64,000 bases of DNA from Flavonifractor hominis (GTDB lineage: Bacteria; Bacillota; Clostridia; Oscillospirales; Oscillospiraceae): positions 248,001-312,000 of the forward strand of contig NZ_JBBMFT010000001.1 of NCBI RefSeq assembly GCF_040095835.1. The letters run 5' to 3'. This document shows, piece by piece, positions 15,716 to 23,469 of the stretch. Every line of letters begins with the position of its first letter. The first letter of the stretch is position 1. The notes under the pieces are model-generated. The model was not told the origin of the DNA. It ran no database searches and worked only from the letters and a program-made list of their open reading frames with translations. The translations under genes were made by a program, and so were the position numbers.

Positions 15716-15750
15716 CGTTTTGTTCCATACAATGTGTATGGAAGGAGCCG
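15716..15750. other. Right attachment junction (attR) of the spoIVA element
   Basis: On the minus strand the site reads GGCTCCTTCCATA (spoIVA codons), CA (15735-15736), then CATTGTATGGAACAAAACG (element). The element arm mirrors the left arm. The junction also contains a perfect 9-bp dyad, TTCCATACA/TGTATGGAA, at 15723-15743. Codons 398-400 of spoIVA end exactly at the CA, and the left junction supplies T ATG ATA to finish His401-Met402. Confidence 0.85.
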
Positions 15751-16936
15751 AAGCCTTCAGGCGTACCCCATAGCGTCCTCCCTGCTTAACGATTTCCGGC
15801 TCCTCCAGAACCAACTCATCGGTGCTGGGGACGACAATACCATATCCAGTGGCTTTGACTTCCTCCAGTGCTCCGGCCACCTTGTCATATTCGGTTTTTA
15901 CGTGGGAAAGCTGAGAAAGCAGCTCCAACAGGTCTCCGTCATCGTGGATGGTAAAACCGGACTGTTGAGACAGGGTGTCATAAAAGAGCGACCTTGGCAG
16001 CTCCAGCTGCGCCACAGCCTGGCCGGTACCCAAACTGATGGAAGTAATGGCTGCACGGCTCACCGTGTCGCATTCTCCGATGGAGGTCACAGCCTTTTCT
16101 ACATCCCGGATGCGGTGCATTCCCTCGGCCCCTTGACGGATGGCGGAGTAAAGGCCGCTTTTGATGGGATGATCATAGGGCAACGCATCCACCCAGGGCG
16201 GAAGGAACAGATCCAGCTCCTTCACTGGAAATTCGTAGAGCACGCCCTTGATGATATCAGTCACAGCGCTTTCGTCCAATTGCAGACAGTCCACACAGAC
16301 ACAGGTCACATCATATCGGGACGCGATGTCAGCACGGATGGCCTGGGCCCGCTCGGAGCTGGGGTATGCGGAGTTGAGTACCACCAGAAAAGGCTTTCCC
16401 AGCTCTTTTAATTCCAGGATGACACGCTCTTCCGCCTCCAGGTAGTCTTCGCGCGGAATATCAGTAATAGAACCATCGGTCGTAACGACGATACCAATGG
16501 TGGAGTGTTCAGCGATGACCTTCCGGGTCCCGATCTCTGCGGCCTCTGTCATAGGAATCTCGTAGTCAAACCATGGGGTAGTGACCATACGCGGCGCATC
16601 GTCCTCCAGAGAACCGGTTGCGCCAGGCACCATATATCCGACGCAGTCGATCAGACGCACGGAAAACGCTGCGCCGTTGTCCATGGTGACCTGTACGGCC
16701 TCTTCCGGAACAAATTTTGGTTCTGCCGTCATGATGGTCCTGCCGGAGCCGCTCTGGGGAAGTTCATCTCTTGCCCGCTCACGCCGGTACACGTTCTCGA
16801 TGTTTGGGATCACCATGGTCTCCATGAAACGCTTGATGAACGTCGATTTTCCAGTCCGCACCGGCCCGACGACGCCGATATAGATATCACCTTCGGTACG
16901 CAGGGCGATATCCTCGTAGATCTTGCGTTGTTCCAC
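15737..16936 (-). CDS. spoIVA: spoIVA, 5' segment (codons 1-400)
   Basis: The N-terminal 400 codons of SpoIVA, the ATPase that polymerises on the forespore surface as the base layer of the spore coat. Walker A is GPVRTGKST (residues 24-32); further SpoIVA hallmarks are RDELPQSGSGRTIMTAEPKF, RLIDCVGYMVPGA and AEIGTRKVIAEHSTIG. The segment ends GVRLKASAPSI, and the frame then runs into the element and continues antisense through gltD for about 450 meaningless codons. The start is GTG at 16936, with AAGGAGG 8 bases upstream. A sigma-E-like promoter precedes it. Completion of the protein requires excision of the 14-kb element. Confidence 0.97.
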
Positions 16937-16981
16937 TTGCGATTCCTCCTTCGGCCGCATGAGCCGGTCATTTTCTTTACA

Positions 16982-17010
16982 TGTCTATGGGGATAAGCCA
17001 TAAAATATTC
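16982..17010 (-). promoter_or_regulatory. Sigma-E-like promoter of spoIVA
   Basis: On the minus strand, GAATATT (17004-17010) is a full match to the sigma-E -35 consensus KMATATT. CATAGACA (16982-16989) matches 6 of 8 of the -10, with 14 bases between. It lies between the sipL terminator and the spoIVA start, as expected for a mother-cell gene. Confidence 0.75.
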
Positions 17011-17023
17011 CCAGAGGAGTGAA

Positions 17024-17063
17024 TAAAGAAGATGCCGCCCGGCTGGTATAGCCGGACGGCATC
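17024..17063 (-). terminator. Terminator of sipL
   Basis: A stem of GATGCCGTCCGGCT with AGCCGGGCGGCATC on the minus strand, with one G-T pair, is followed by TTCTTTATT. It lies just past the sipL stop. Confidence 0.85.
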
Positions 17064-17066
17064 GAT

Positions 17067-18596
17067 TCACCGTTTTCGCGGAATGAGCAGGAGCTGTCCT
17101 TCCGGAATGGCGTCCTCCTCCAGAGCATTGGCTTGCATGATATCACAGGTGGTTGTACCATAGGCCTTGGCGATATCCCAGAGCCGCTCGCCCGGACCGA
17201 CCATACGAAGTACAATGGATGGCAGCGCAGAATGATCTCTGGGAGCATCTTCATTCAGGCGGACAGCGGTCACCGACGGGACCTTATGCCCTTCCTGCGC
17301 CGTATAGCGGAAACAGACGGGAAGCCGCACCTCGATACCGCCGCTGGTCGGTGTCGCGTACACGGGAGATGTACAGCTGCACCAGCAGCTGCAGACACCT
17401 GTATGGGGCAACTCCAGGGGACAGCTAACAGGGATGGAGCGTACGGCAGAGGTGTACCCGCCCTCTTCGGTCTGGTACAATACTGTCACTTGGACGTCTG
17501 CGCTTAGGGTCAGTCGTTCTCCCTCCCAGTTTTGTGTTACTCCGCTTATCGTGGCGTAGGCATCAAATACTTCCCTGGCCAGTGTGCCTGTTTCCAGAAT
17601 CTCGCGTATAGTCTGTTCCTTTTCTCCATGGTCCAGAAGCTGGTTGAGCGTGTATACCTGTGTCTCACCGGTCAGATCGTAGGAGGTAGAATACACATCC
17701 GTCAACATGTCAATGGTCCGCATGTCCCGTACGGCTGCCTGGGCCAAAAGTCCCATGGTGATCCGGAAGGTACGCCCTCCATTGCCCTCTTCCAATGCGC
17801 AATCCAAATCAGTCAAAACCATCTGGATTTCACAGGTCGCTTCCTCTCCTGCGCCGCTTATCTCCATAATCTGAGAGAAAGGAATCTCAAATTCCGCTGT
17901 GCATAGTCCGCCTTCCGTGCTCCGGTAGAGCAGCTGTACCCGCGCGTCTCCTTTGAAGATCAGTTTATTGCCGATCACCTTGGCCTCGCCACAACGCAGA
18001 GCCGCACGGTTTTTCAGAAGGCATTCCGCCTCTGGTTTGCTTCCGGGCAGGGTTACTTCATCTGAGTAAGGAAAAGGTTTCTCCTGTATACAGGCGATAA
18101 CACACGTTTCATATCGCTCTGACATTTGCTGGACGCCGGCATTCTCTGGTTCCAATACGCCGCCGCACACTGTGGTACTGACAGGAGCGCAGACCTGAAA
18201 CTGAATGGACAGATTTACACGCACCAATACCTTACGTGGATTAAGCAGCCTCGTTTCAATGGCCTGAAGATAGGGCATGACCATAACACCGCACTTGCTG
18301 GTGATTCCGGTATGATCGACACCACAGGTAAAAGGAAGCGTCACATCCATTCGCCGCAGCCCATCCGCGCCATCGGGTAGGTATAAGATCACAGCCTGCA
18401 CAGATCCGGCACATTCCGCACGCCCGTCCTGAGCTTCCTTGCGCTTGAGTAGTACGATGCCCTCCGTATCGCATACGGTTCGGATATCCGGATATGCATC
18501 CGGAACAATAGCCTCCAGCGTCTCTTCGTGACAGACCGTAGTGTCCAGCACGGTCTCGAATCCATTGAGTTGAGTACGGTCCAGTTCCAGCTCCAT
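17067..18596 (-). CDS. sipL: SipL-like SpoIVA-interacting protein (DUF3794/SPOCS repeats plus LysM)
   Basis: A 509-residue protein with SPOCS/DUF3794-type beta domains over residues 1 to about 440 and a C-terminal LysM domain (MVGPGERLWDIAKAYGTTTC to LLIPRKR). This is the layout of clostridial SipL, the functional counterpart of SpoVID. SipL binds SpoIVA through its LysM domain and helps the coat encase the forespore. It lies directly upstream of spoIVA on the same strand, and spoVM is next, so the three basement-layer proteins are neighbours. The start is ATG at 18596 with AAGGAG upstream, behind a sigma-E-like promoter. The name rests on architecture and context, since SPOCS-LysM proteins have several paralogues. 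Confidence 0.88.
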   Translation of the reverse strand: MELELDRTQLNGFETVLDTTVCHEETLEAIVPDAYPDIRTVCDTEGIVLLKRKEAQDGRAECAGSVQAVILYLPDGADGLRRMDVTLPFTCGVDHTGITSKCGVMVMPYLQAIETRLLNPRKVLVRVNLSIQFQVCAPVSTTVCGGVLEPENAGVQQMSERYETCVIACIQEKPFPYSDEVTLPGSKPEAECLLKNRAALRCGEAKVIGNKLIFKGDARVQLLYRSTEGGLCTAEFEIPFSQIMEISGAGEEATCEIQMVLTDLDCALEEGNGGRTFRITMGLLAQAAVRDMRTIDMLTDVYSTSYDLTGETQVYTLNQLLDHGEKEQTIREILETGTLAREVFDAYATISGVTQNWEGERLTLSADVQVTVLYQTEEGGYTSAVRSIPVSCPLELPHTGVCSCWCSCTSPVYATPTSGGIEVRLPVCFRYTAQEGHKVPSVTAVRLNEDAPRDHSALPSIVLRMVGPGERLWDIAKAYGTTTCDIMQANALEEDAIPEGQLLLIPRKR

Positions 18597-18650
18597 AGTG
18601 TTCCACTCCTTGTACAGGCCCTCCGGCCCTTTCTCATGCTTTGCTACAGA

Positions 18651-18679
18651 ACTATATGTACAAGGAAAGACAACTATGC
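18651..18679 (-). promoter_or_regulatory. Sigma-E-like promoter of sipL
   Basis: On the minus strand, GCATAGT (18673-18679) and CATATAGT (18651-18658) are separated by 14 bases, matching 6 of 7 and 6 of 8 of the sigma-E consensus. It begins about 11 bases past the spoVM stop and about 55 bases before the sipL start. Confidence 0.7.
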
Positions 18680-18689
18680 CTGTTGGAAC

Positions 18690-18761
18690 TCAGCGCAATC
18701 CAAAGAGTGTCTTCAGGATTCCACGCAGCGCTTTTGGTGATTTTACCACCACGATCTTCAT
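18690..18761 (-). CDS. spoVM: Stage V sporulation protein M (23 residues)
   Basis: A very short gene encoding MKIVVVKSPKALRGILKTLF followed by GLR. It matches the pattern of clostridial SpoVM: an extended N-terminus with a proline, then an amphipathic helix of basic and hydrophobic residues ending in a short basic tail. SpoVM sits on the convex forespore membrane and anchors SpoIVA there. Its position two genes from spoIVA, next to sipL, strongly supports the call. The ATG at 18761 overlaps the stop of the upstream 56-residue gene, so translation is probably coupled to it. I saw no separate ribosome site. Confidence 0.85.
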   Translation of the reverse strand: MKIVVVKSPKALRGILKTLFGLR

Positions 18762-18928
18762 TCTAAAATCCCCCTATTCTCCAGAAATTGTCGGATACGG
18801 GCCTTCCCCTCATATCCGGCCCAAGTCCCGACCCCAAAGGCCAGCAGACTTACCGGATGGAGTAGCAGGACCAGGCCGCCTGCACACAGCAACCCGGTCC
18901 GCAATGCCCGCCTGGTCTGTTCCGTCAA
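18758..18928 (-). CDS. Small hydrophobic protein upstream of spoVM
   Basis: A 56-residue reading frame with a TTG start (18928) placed 8 bases after an excellent ribosome site, AAAGGAGG. It reads MTEQTRRALRTGLLCAGGLV, then LLLHPVSLLAFGVGTWAGYE, and ends in a charged tail. One hydrophobic segment (about residues 11-37) suggests a membrane protein. The stop overlaps the spoVM start, so the two are probably translated together. I do not recognise a family. Location suggests a sporulation role, though it may mainly serve to deliver ribosomes to spoVM. Confidence 0.68.
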   Translation of the reverse strand: MTEQTRRALRTGLLCAGGLVLLLHPVSLLAFGVGTWAGYEGKARIRQFLENRGILE

Positions 18929-18930
18929 AA

Positions 18931-18983
18931 CGGCCGCCTCCTTTCGTAACTGGTCTCAGCCCAGTATACGCAGGAGGCGGCCG
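18931..18983 (-). repeat. 11-bp inverted repeat covering the ribosome site of the small gene
   Basis: CGGCCGCCTCC and GGAGGCGGCCG form perfect 11-bp arms separated by 31 bases. On the minus strand the second arm contains the GGAGG of the 56-residue gene and is followed by TTTTG. It may serve as a terminator for thiN or may hide the ribosome site; the sequence fits both. Confidence 0.65.
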
Positions 18984-19009
18984 CAGGTGCCAGATCCTTT
19001 GATTCTATT

Positions 19010-19654
19010 TCACGCCCTCTGACTACGGATCACAAGTACGCGTCCATGCTCGATAGAGATTACAGAAGTTTCTTCAGAGGGTTCGTTGCTGACAGAGAGG
19101 GTATCGCCCCGGGTAAGGACCGCCTGTTCCAGCGGGTATTTCATCCCGTGCAGAGTGACGCCTGTAATTTGCCGATCCAGAGGGATTATGGATACATAAT
19201 GATAGTGCACCTGATGGTCCAGAAAAAGTGTCCCACTATCCAGAAACTGTACTTCATTATCTGAATCTACAATTCTGGCTCGGCCACCGCGGGATGCGAT
19301 CCATTCCAGAAGAACAAGATTGGAGGCTGTGTGGTCCAACCGACCGCCAGTACAGCCGCAGAGCAGCAGTTCACGATATCCCATGTCCAGTGCTTTGTCT
19401 GCAGCTGCCTGTAAATCGGTCATGTCTTTTTCGACCGGAAGAGTAACATATGGAACGTCATCGACCGGCACACCTCCAGAGTCCCAGTCGCCGATAAGAA
19501 AGTCAGGTTTTAAGCCAGCTGCTCTGGCGTTCAGCAACCCACCGTCGGCACAAAAGATGTCCCATGTTCCCTCCGAGAGATACGGACGCAGAAAACTGCC
19601 ATCTCCGCACGGCATCGATCCAAAAATCAGCGCTCGCTTTACTTCCGTTCCCAT
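19010..19654 (-). CDS. thiN: Thiamine pyrophosphokinase
   Basis: A 214-residue ThiN-type kinase that makes thiamine diphosphate from thiamine and ATP. Seen are FCADGGLLNARAAGLKPD, LIGDWDSG, LPVEKDMTDLQAA and GCTGGRLDHTASN, the conserved catalytic and thiamine-binding segments. The length is standard. The start overlaps the 3' end of rsgA by 16 bases, and the same rsgA-thiN order (often after prkC) is common in Firmicutes. Confidence 0.94.
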   Translation of the reverse strand: MGTEVKRALIFGSMPCGDGSFLRPYLSEGTWDIFCADGGLLNARAAGLKPDFLIGDWDSGGVPVDDVPYVTLPVEKDMTDLQAAADKALDMGYRELLLCGCTGGRLDHTASNLVLLEWIASRGGRARIVDSDNEVQFLDSGTLFLDHQVHYHYVSIIPLDRQITGVTLHGMKYPLEQAVLTRGDTLSVSNEPSEETSVISIEHGRVLVIRSQRA

Positions 19655-20520
19655 TCGGGCACTTCCTTTGCCTGTTCATATAGGCGCACATAACTGGCGT
19701 GACGGCTGGCCGGAATCGCTCCTTCTTTGACTGCGGCCAGCACTGCACAGCCTTTTTCCTTTACATGTGAACAACCAACATAGCGACACTGGTCCAGATA
19801 AGGGGCAAATTCCCGGAAAGTATATTGAAGTTCTTCTGGACGGCGCAGCTCATTCTCTTCGGTGTCAAACGAAGAGAAGCCAGGTGTATCTGCCACAATG
19901 GCTCCAGAGCGCAGGCGGAACAATTCCACATGACGGGTTGTATGGCGGCCGCGACCAAGCTTATCCGAAATCTCACCCACCTGCAGTTGAAAATTCGGTT
20001 CCAATGCATTGAGAATACTGGATTTTCCAACGCCAGAATTACCTGTAAAGGCGGATATCTTGCCAGCAATGGCTCGGTCCAGATCCGGGATTCCATCTCC
20101 GGTTTCAGCGCTTACCCTTAGAGTTCGGAAGCCGCATCTGCGGTAGGTCTGAAACAATTCTTCCGCATCATCTAAGTCACATTTGTTGATACAGACGATA
20201 GGTTCACAGTTGCGACCCTCTGCAATAGAGATAACCCGGTCGATCAAAAAAGGATCGGTGATCGGAATAGCACCCGAGGCGATGATTACCAGCTGATCAA
20301 TATTAGCCACTGCAGGACGCTGGAATTGATTTTTCCGTGGGAGAATTTCCTCCAGAATACCTTTTTCAGCCTCCAATTGGGTGAAGCGTACCCGGTCACC
20401 TACCAGAGGAGTAATATGCTGATGGCGAAATTTTCCTCGTCCTCGGCAAGCGATAAGACCTGCCTCTCCACCATCCACATAGTAAAATCCACTCAGTGCT
20501 TTTAAAATGATCCCTTCCAT
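19639..20520 (-). CDS. rsgA: Small-ribosomal-subunit GTPase RsgA
   Basis: A 293-residue circularly permuted GTPase that helps the 30S subunit mature. It begins with an OB-fold (residues 1-70). G-motifs follow in permuted order: CINKCDLDD (G4), TGNSGVGKSSILNAL (G1) and VADTPGFSSFD (G3). The C-terminal zinc site reads CRYVGCSHVKEKGCAV. It follows prkC directly with 2 bases between, the usual prpC-prkC-rsgA order. Confidence 0.96.
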   Translation of the reverse strand: MEGIILKALSGFYYVDGGEAGLIACRGRGKFRHQHITPLVGDRVRFTQLEAEKGILEEILPRKNQFQRPAVANIDQLVIIASGAIPITDPFLIDRVISIAEGRNCEPIVCINKCDLDDAEELFQTYRRCGFRTLRVSAETGDGIPDLDRAIAGKISAFTGNSGVGKSSILNALEPNFQLQVGEISDKLGRGRHTTRHVELFRLRSGAIVADTPGFSSFDTEENELRRPEELQYTFREFAPYLDQCRYVGCSHVKEKGCAVLAAVKEGAIPASRHASYVRLYEQAKEVPEWERK

Positions 20521-20522
20521 AC

Positions 20523-22646
20523 TCAGCTACCAAAATCCACGGTTTGGGTAGAGGTAAGCACGCCGTCAATATAGATCTGTACTTCCTGAACTCCGTTCCC
20601 ATAGACTGGGATCATACTTACTTGCAGGATTGTATCTACTGGGCGGTCATACTGCACCTCTCCCCCAACAACAATCTTGACCTGGACAGTTTCACGACCG
20701 TCATTGGGTAACTCTACTTTCACGTTCTGGTATACCGGTGTGACATTTCCGCTGTCGGGAGTTTCTACTGGCGGCGTGGGTGTTGTACCCGGTTCTTGGC
20801 TGGGAGAAGTTTCCGGATCATCCTGTTCCGGATCTGGACCTTTGCTGACCTGGAAACGGATGGAGGTCCCTTTGGGCACTGTTGTGGTGTTATCAATACT
20901 CTGCCAGCAAATCAAGCCGGCTTTAAACTCATCGCTGAATACTGCCTCAACGGATTCAACGACCAGCCCCTGTTCCTCAGCGTTTTTACGGGCATCCGCT
21001 TCTGCCATGCCAAGGAAGGAAATGACAGTAACCTTTTCTTCCTCTGGTCCGGTGCTGATGGTTAACGTAATTGTATCTACATCATCCAAACTGGTCTCTG
21101 CCACAGGATCCTGCTTCATCACGTAACCCTTGGTGTACTCGTCCGAGGATTGTTCCTCCAAAATCAGGTTTCCCAGGTCTTCACTGTAGCCAAGATCACG
21201 AAGCTGTTTAACCGCGATCCGCTGGTCCTGATTGAGTAGGTCCGGCATCTTCTCGCTGTCATCTGTATCATCTTCCTGACCTCCGCTGATGTTAACATTG
21301 ATGATCGTACCAGCTTCTACGCGGCGATTAGCATCAGGAGTCTGTTCCACAATTTGTCCGGCGGGCAGGTTGCTTACTACTGTCTCGTTTTGTACGATTT
21401 GGAAGTCGCCCTCCTGCTCCTCTACTATCAGTTGAGCTTCCTCCATCGTTTTGCCCAGAAGACTGGGTACACTGTAGGTCTTTTGACTGCTTCCAGCACC
21501 GCTGAAAAAGGAAAACCAAAGGAATGCTCCAATGCCAATCAGAAATACCACGATGGCACCGATGGCAAGGGCAATAGGAAGGCGGCTGTTATCTGACTCA
21601 CGGTAATCATCATAGTCTTCAGGATCTGAAATGCGGCTTGATTTTCGTCCCTTTGACACTGGCCTTGTATATTCCATATCATCTTTTTCAGTGGCATGGT
21701 GTACGTGGGCTGGCTGGGAACGTACGGTATGTGGAGTGTTGGCCCCAATGATTTGGGTAGGTTCATCCCCATCCGTAACCAGCAGGTCAGCTGGCGTGTA
21801 ATCGAAATTAATGCTGGGATTCTTGCGGAACTCTTCCAAGTCTGAGAGCATGGCATCTGCCGAAATATATCGCTGATTAACATCGGAAGCCATGGCTTTC
21901 ATGGTGATGGCCTCTAATGCTTCTGGAATCTCAGGATCGATTTCACGGGGAGAAAGCGGGATGGAATTGATGTGCTGGATGGCCACGGCGACTGGAGAGT
22001 CACCTTCATAGGGCAAACGTCCAGTGATCATTTCATAGAGTACCACACCAGCAGAATAGATATCACTGCGGGCATCAATCCGACTGCCTCTGGCCTGTTC
22101 GGGTGAAATATAGTGCACTGAGCCAAGTGCTTCCTGCGTCAGAGTGGCCTGTGCAGCGGAAGTGAGCCGAGCAATACCAAAATCAGCCACCTTCAGGCTG
22201 CCATCCCGCAGGACCATGATATTATGAGGCTTGATGTCGCGATGGATGATGCCACGGCTATGAGCGTGGGAAAGGGCTTTCATAATTTGCGTAATGAAAT
22301 GCAGAGCTTCCCGCCAGGCCAATTTTCCGCCTTTTTTCTGCATATACTGCTTTAATGTGATCCCATCCAGCAGTTCCATTACGATATAGTCCAATTCAGG
22401 CGTGTGGGAAACGTCATATACCGCCATGATATTAGGATGAGAGAGCATGGCAACCGCTTGAGATTCATCGTGAAAACGGCGGCGGAACTCTGCATCCTGA
22501 GCCAGTTCCTCTTTCAGGATTTTAATGGCTACCAGCCGGTTGAGCCGATGATCCCGCCCTTTGTATACAACGGCCATACCACCGGTACCGATGCGTTCCA
22601 ATATCTCATATCGGTTGTCGAGTAATTTCCCTATGTACTGATCCAT
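20523..22646 (-). CDS. prkC: PASTA-domain Ser/Thr protein kinase
   Basis: A 707-residue membrane kinase. The N-terminal kinase domain has IGTGGMAVVYKGRD, the lysine in VAIKIL, HRDIKPHNI and ADFGIARL. A membrane helix (IALAIGAIVVFLIGIGAFLWF) lies near residue 350. Outside it are three PASTA domains, which bind cell-wall fragments. A Pro/Thr linker and a further beta-rich domain of about 70 residues (from NVTPVYQNVKVE) close the protein and are not part of the classic PrkC. In B. subtilis PrkC senses muropeptides and helps spores leave dormancy. It is encoded with its phosphatase and rsgA. Confidence 0.95.
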   Translation of the reverse strand: MDQYIGKLLDNRYEILERIGTGGMAVVYKGRDHRLNRLVAIKILKEELAQDAEFRRRFHDESQAVAMLSHPNIMAVYDVSHTPELDYIVMELLDGITLKQYMQKKGGKLAWREALHFITQIMKALSHAHSRGIIHRDIKPHNIMVLRDGSLKVADFGIARLTSAAQATLTQEALGSVHYISPEQARGSRIDARSDIYSAGVVLYEMITGRLPYEGDSPVAVAIQHINSIPLSPREIDPEIPEALEAITMKAMASDVNQRYISADAMLSDLEEFRKNPSINFDYTPADLLVTDGDEPTQIIGANTPHTVRSQPAHVHHATEKDDMEYTRPVSKGRKSSRISDPEDYDDYRESDNSRLPIALAIGAIVVFLIGIGAFLWFSFFSGAGSSQKTYSVPSLLGKTMEEAQLIVEEQEGDFQIVQNETVVSNLPAGQIVEQTPDANRRVEAGTIINVNISGGQEDDTDDSEKMPDLLNQDQRIAVKQLRDLGYSEDLGNLILEEQSSDEYTKGYVMKQDPVAETSLDDVDTITLTISTGPEEEKVTVISFLGMAEADARKNAEEQGLVVESVEAVFSDEFKAGLICWQSIDNTTTVPKGTSIRFQVSKGPDPEQDDPETSPSQEPGTTPTPPVETPDSGNVTPVYQNVKVELPNDGRETVQVKIVVGGEVQYDRPVDTILQVSMIPVYGNGVQEVQIYIDGVLTSTQTVDFGS

Positions 22647-22662
22647 AGTTCATTACCCCCTT

Positions 22663-23394
22663 TTAAATGATCTGGAAGAGGACGGCCGTCACATTGTCCG
22701 GCGCACCTCTGGACATGGCGATATCCAGTAGCCGCCGGCAGCAGTCTTCTGGTTCTCCACCATGGATTGCTTCATATAGCATCTCCTGGTCGGTTACGAT
22801 GTTGCTCAATCCATCGGAACACAGCAAAAGAAAATCGCCTGTCTGAAGTTCTTTTTCGTATAGGTCTGCCCGGATTCGTTCTTCCGAACCCAGGGCGCGT
22901 GTAATCAAATTTTTTCGGGGATGATTTCTTGCTTCTTCCGGTGTAATGTCCCCGCGGGCCACCATATCCTCTACCACTGAATGATCACGTGTCAGACGGG
23001 TGATTCCTTGTTCCTCATTCATATGGTAGGCACGACTGTCGCCAATGTTGAGCAGATAGGCGGTATGCTCCACCATCAGGACAGCTACCATGGTGGTACC
23101 CATTCCCCTGCAGTCTGGTTCCGTGCAGGCTCGATGATAGACCACGGTGTTAGCAGCTTCTGCTGCTTTAGCCAGAATTGTAGGTGGTTCCTCATCTCCT
23201 TGTGCTCCATTCTGCAGGGTTTCTACAAAGGTCTCTACAGCCAGCAGACTGGCAATATTACCTGCCTTTGCTCCACCCATTCCATCGCATACTACGCCAA
23301 CGGCCAAATGTTCCGATGGAACATCCACATAGAACCCGTCTTGATTCTGGGTTCGTACCGCACCTTTGTCGGTAATACCCCATGCATGTATCAT
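22663..23394 (-). CDS. prpC: PP2C-family protein phosphatase
   Basis: A 243-residue PPM-type Ser/Thr phosphatase, partner of PrkC. The metal-binding motifs are TQNQDGFYVD, VCDGMGGAKAG, NIGDSRAY and LLCSDGLSN, and near the C-terminus SRGAPDNVTAVL supplies the last aspartate. Length and motif order are those of Stp1/PrpC. It starts the kinase-phosphatase pair, with 16 bases to prkC. Confidence 0.95.
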   Translation of the reverse strand: MIHAWGITDKGAVRTQNQDGFYVDVPSEHLAVGVVCDGMGGAKAGNIASLLAVETFVETLQNGAQGDEEPPTILAKAAEAANTVVYHRACTEPDCRGMGTTMVAVLMVEHTAYLLNIGDSRAYHMNEEQGITRLTRDHSVVEDMVARGDITPEEARNHPRKNLITRALGSEERIRADLYEKELQTGDFLLLCSDGLSNIVTDQEMLYEAIHGGEPEDCCRRLLDIAMSRGAPDNVTAVLFQII

Positions 23395-23469
23395 AGTGAA
23401 CTTGCCTCTTTCCCGCGCTCGTATTCCACGCCCCGCTCTGCGCGGTCCCGTGGGGCGTTATGTCTATGC

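Larger units (their letters stand above)
1661..15736. mobile_element. spoIVA-interrupting excisable element, skin-like
   Basis: A 14,074-bp circle is predicted if one copy of the two-base core leaves. The ends are inverted arms: reading inward, TATTGTATGGAACAAACG on the left (plus strand) and CATTGTATGGAACAAAACG on the right (minus strand). The element holds, in order, a serine recombinase, a small membrane protein, a 50-residue protein with a sigma-E-like promoter, purF, amt-PII, glnA, an ANTAR regulator, gltB and gltD. Removing it restores a 492-codon spoIVA without a base out of place. Excision during sporulation is inferred from the skin (sigK) and SP-beta (spsM) precedents and was not observed here. 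No phage structural or conjugation genes were seen. Confidence 0.93.

Noticed and set aside
1666..15731. The 9-base match TTCCATACA in both junctions as the crossover
   Set aside because: Exchange there gives APSIQYI and a stop in spoIVA; only exchange within ATACA aligned at CA restores the frame.
14375..15736. Apparent 861-codon protein joining SpoIVA to about 450 further residues
   Set aside because: The second half is the antisense strand of gltD, which is an unmistakable gene; the open frame is chance, and a terminator lies at its start.
15723..15743. Perfect 9-bp inverted repeat read as an insertion-sequence end or hairpin
   Set aside because: One arm is spoIVA coding sequence and the other is the recombinase arm; it is explained by the attachment site, and no transposase is present.
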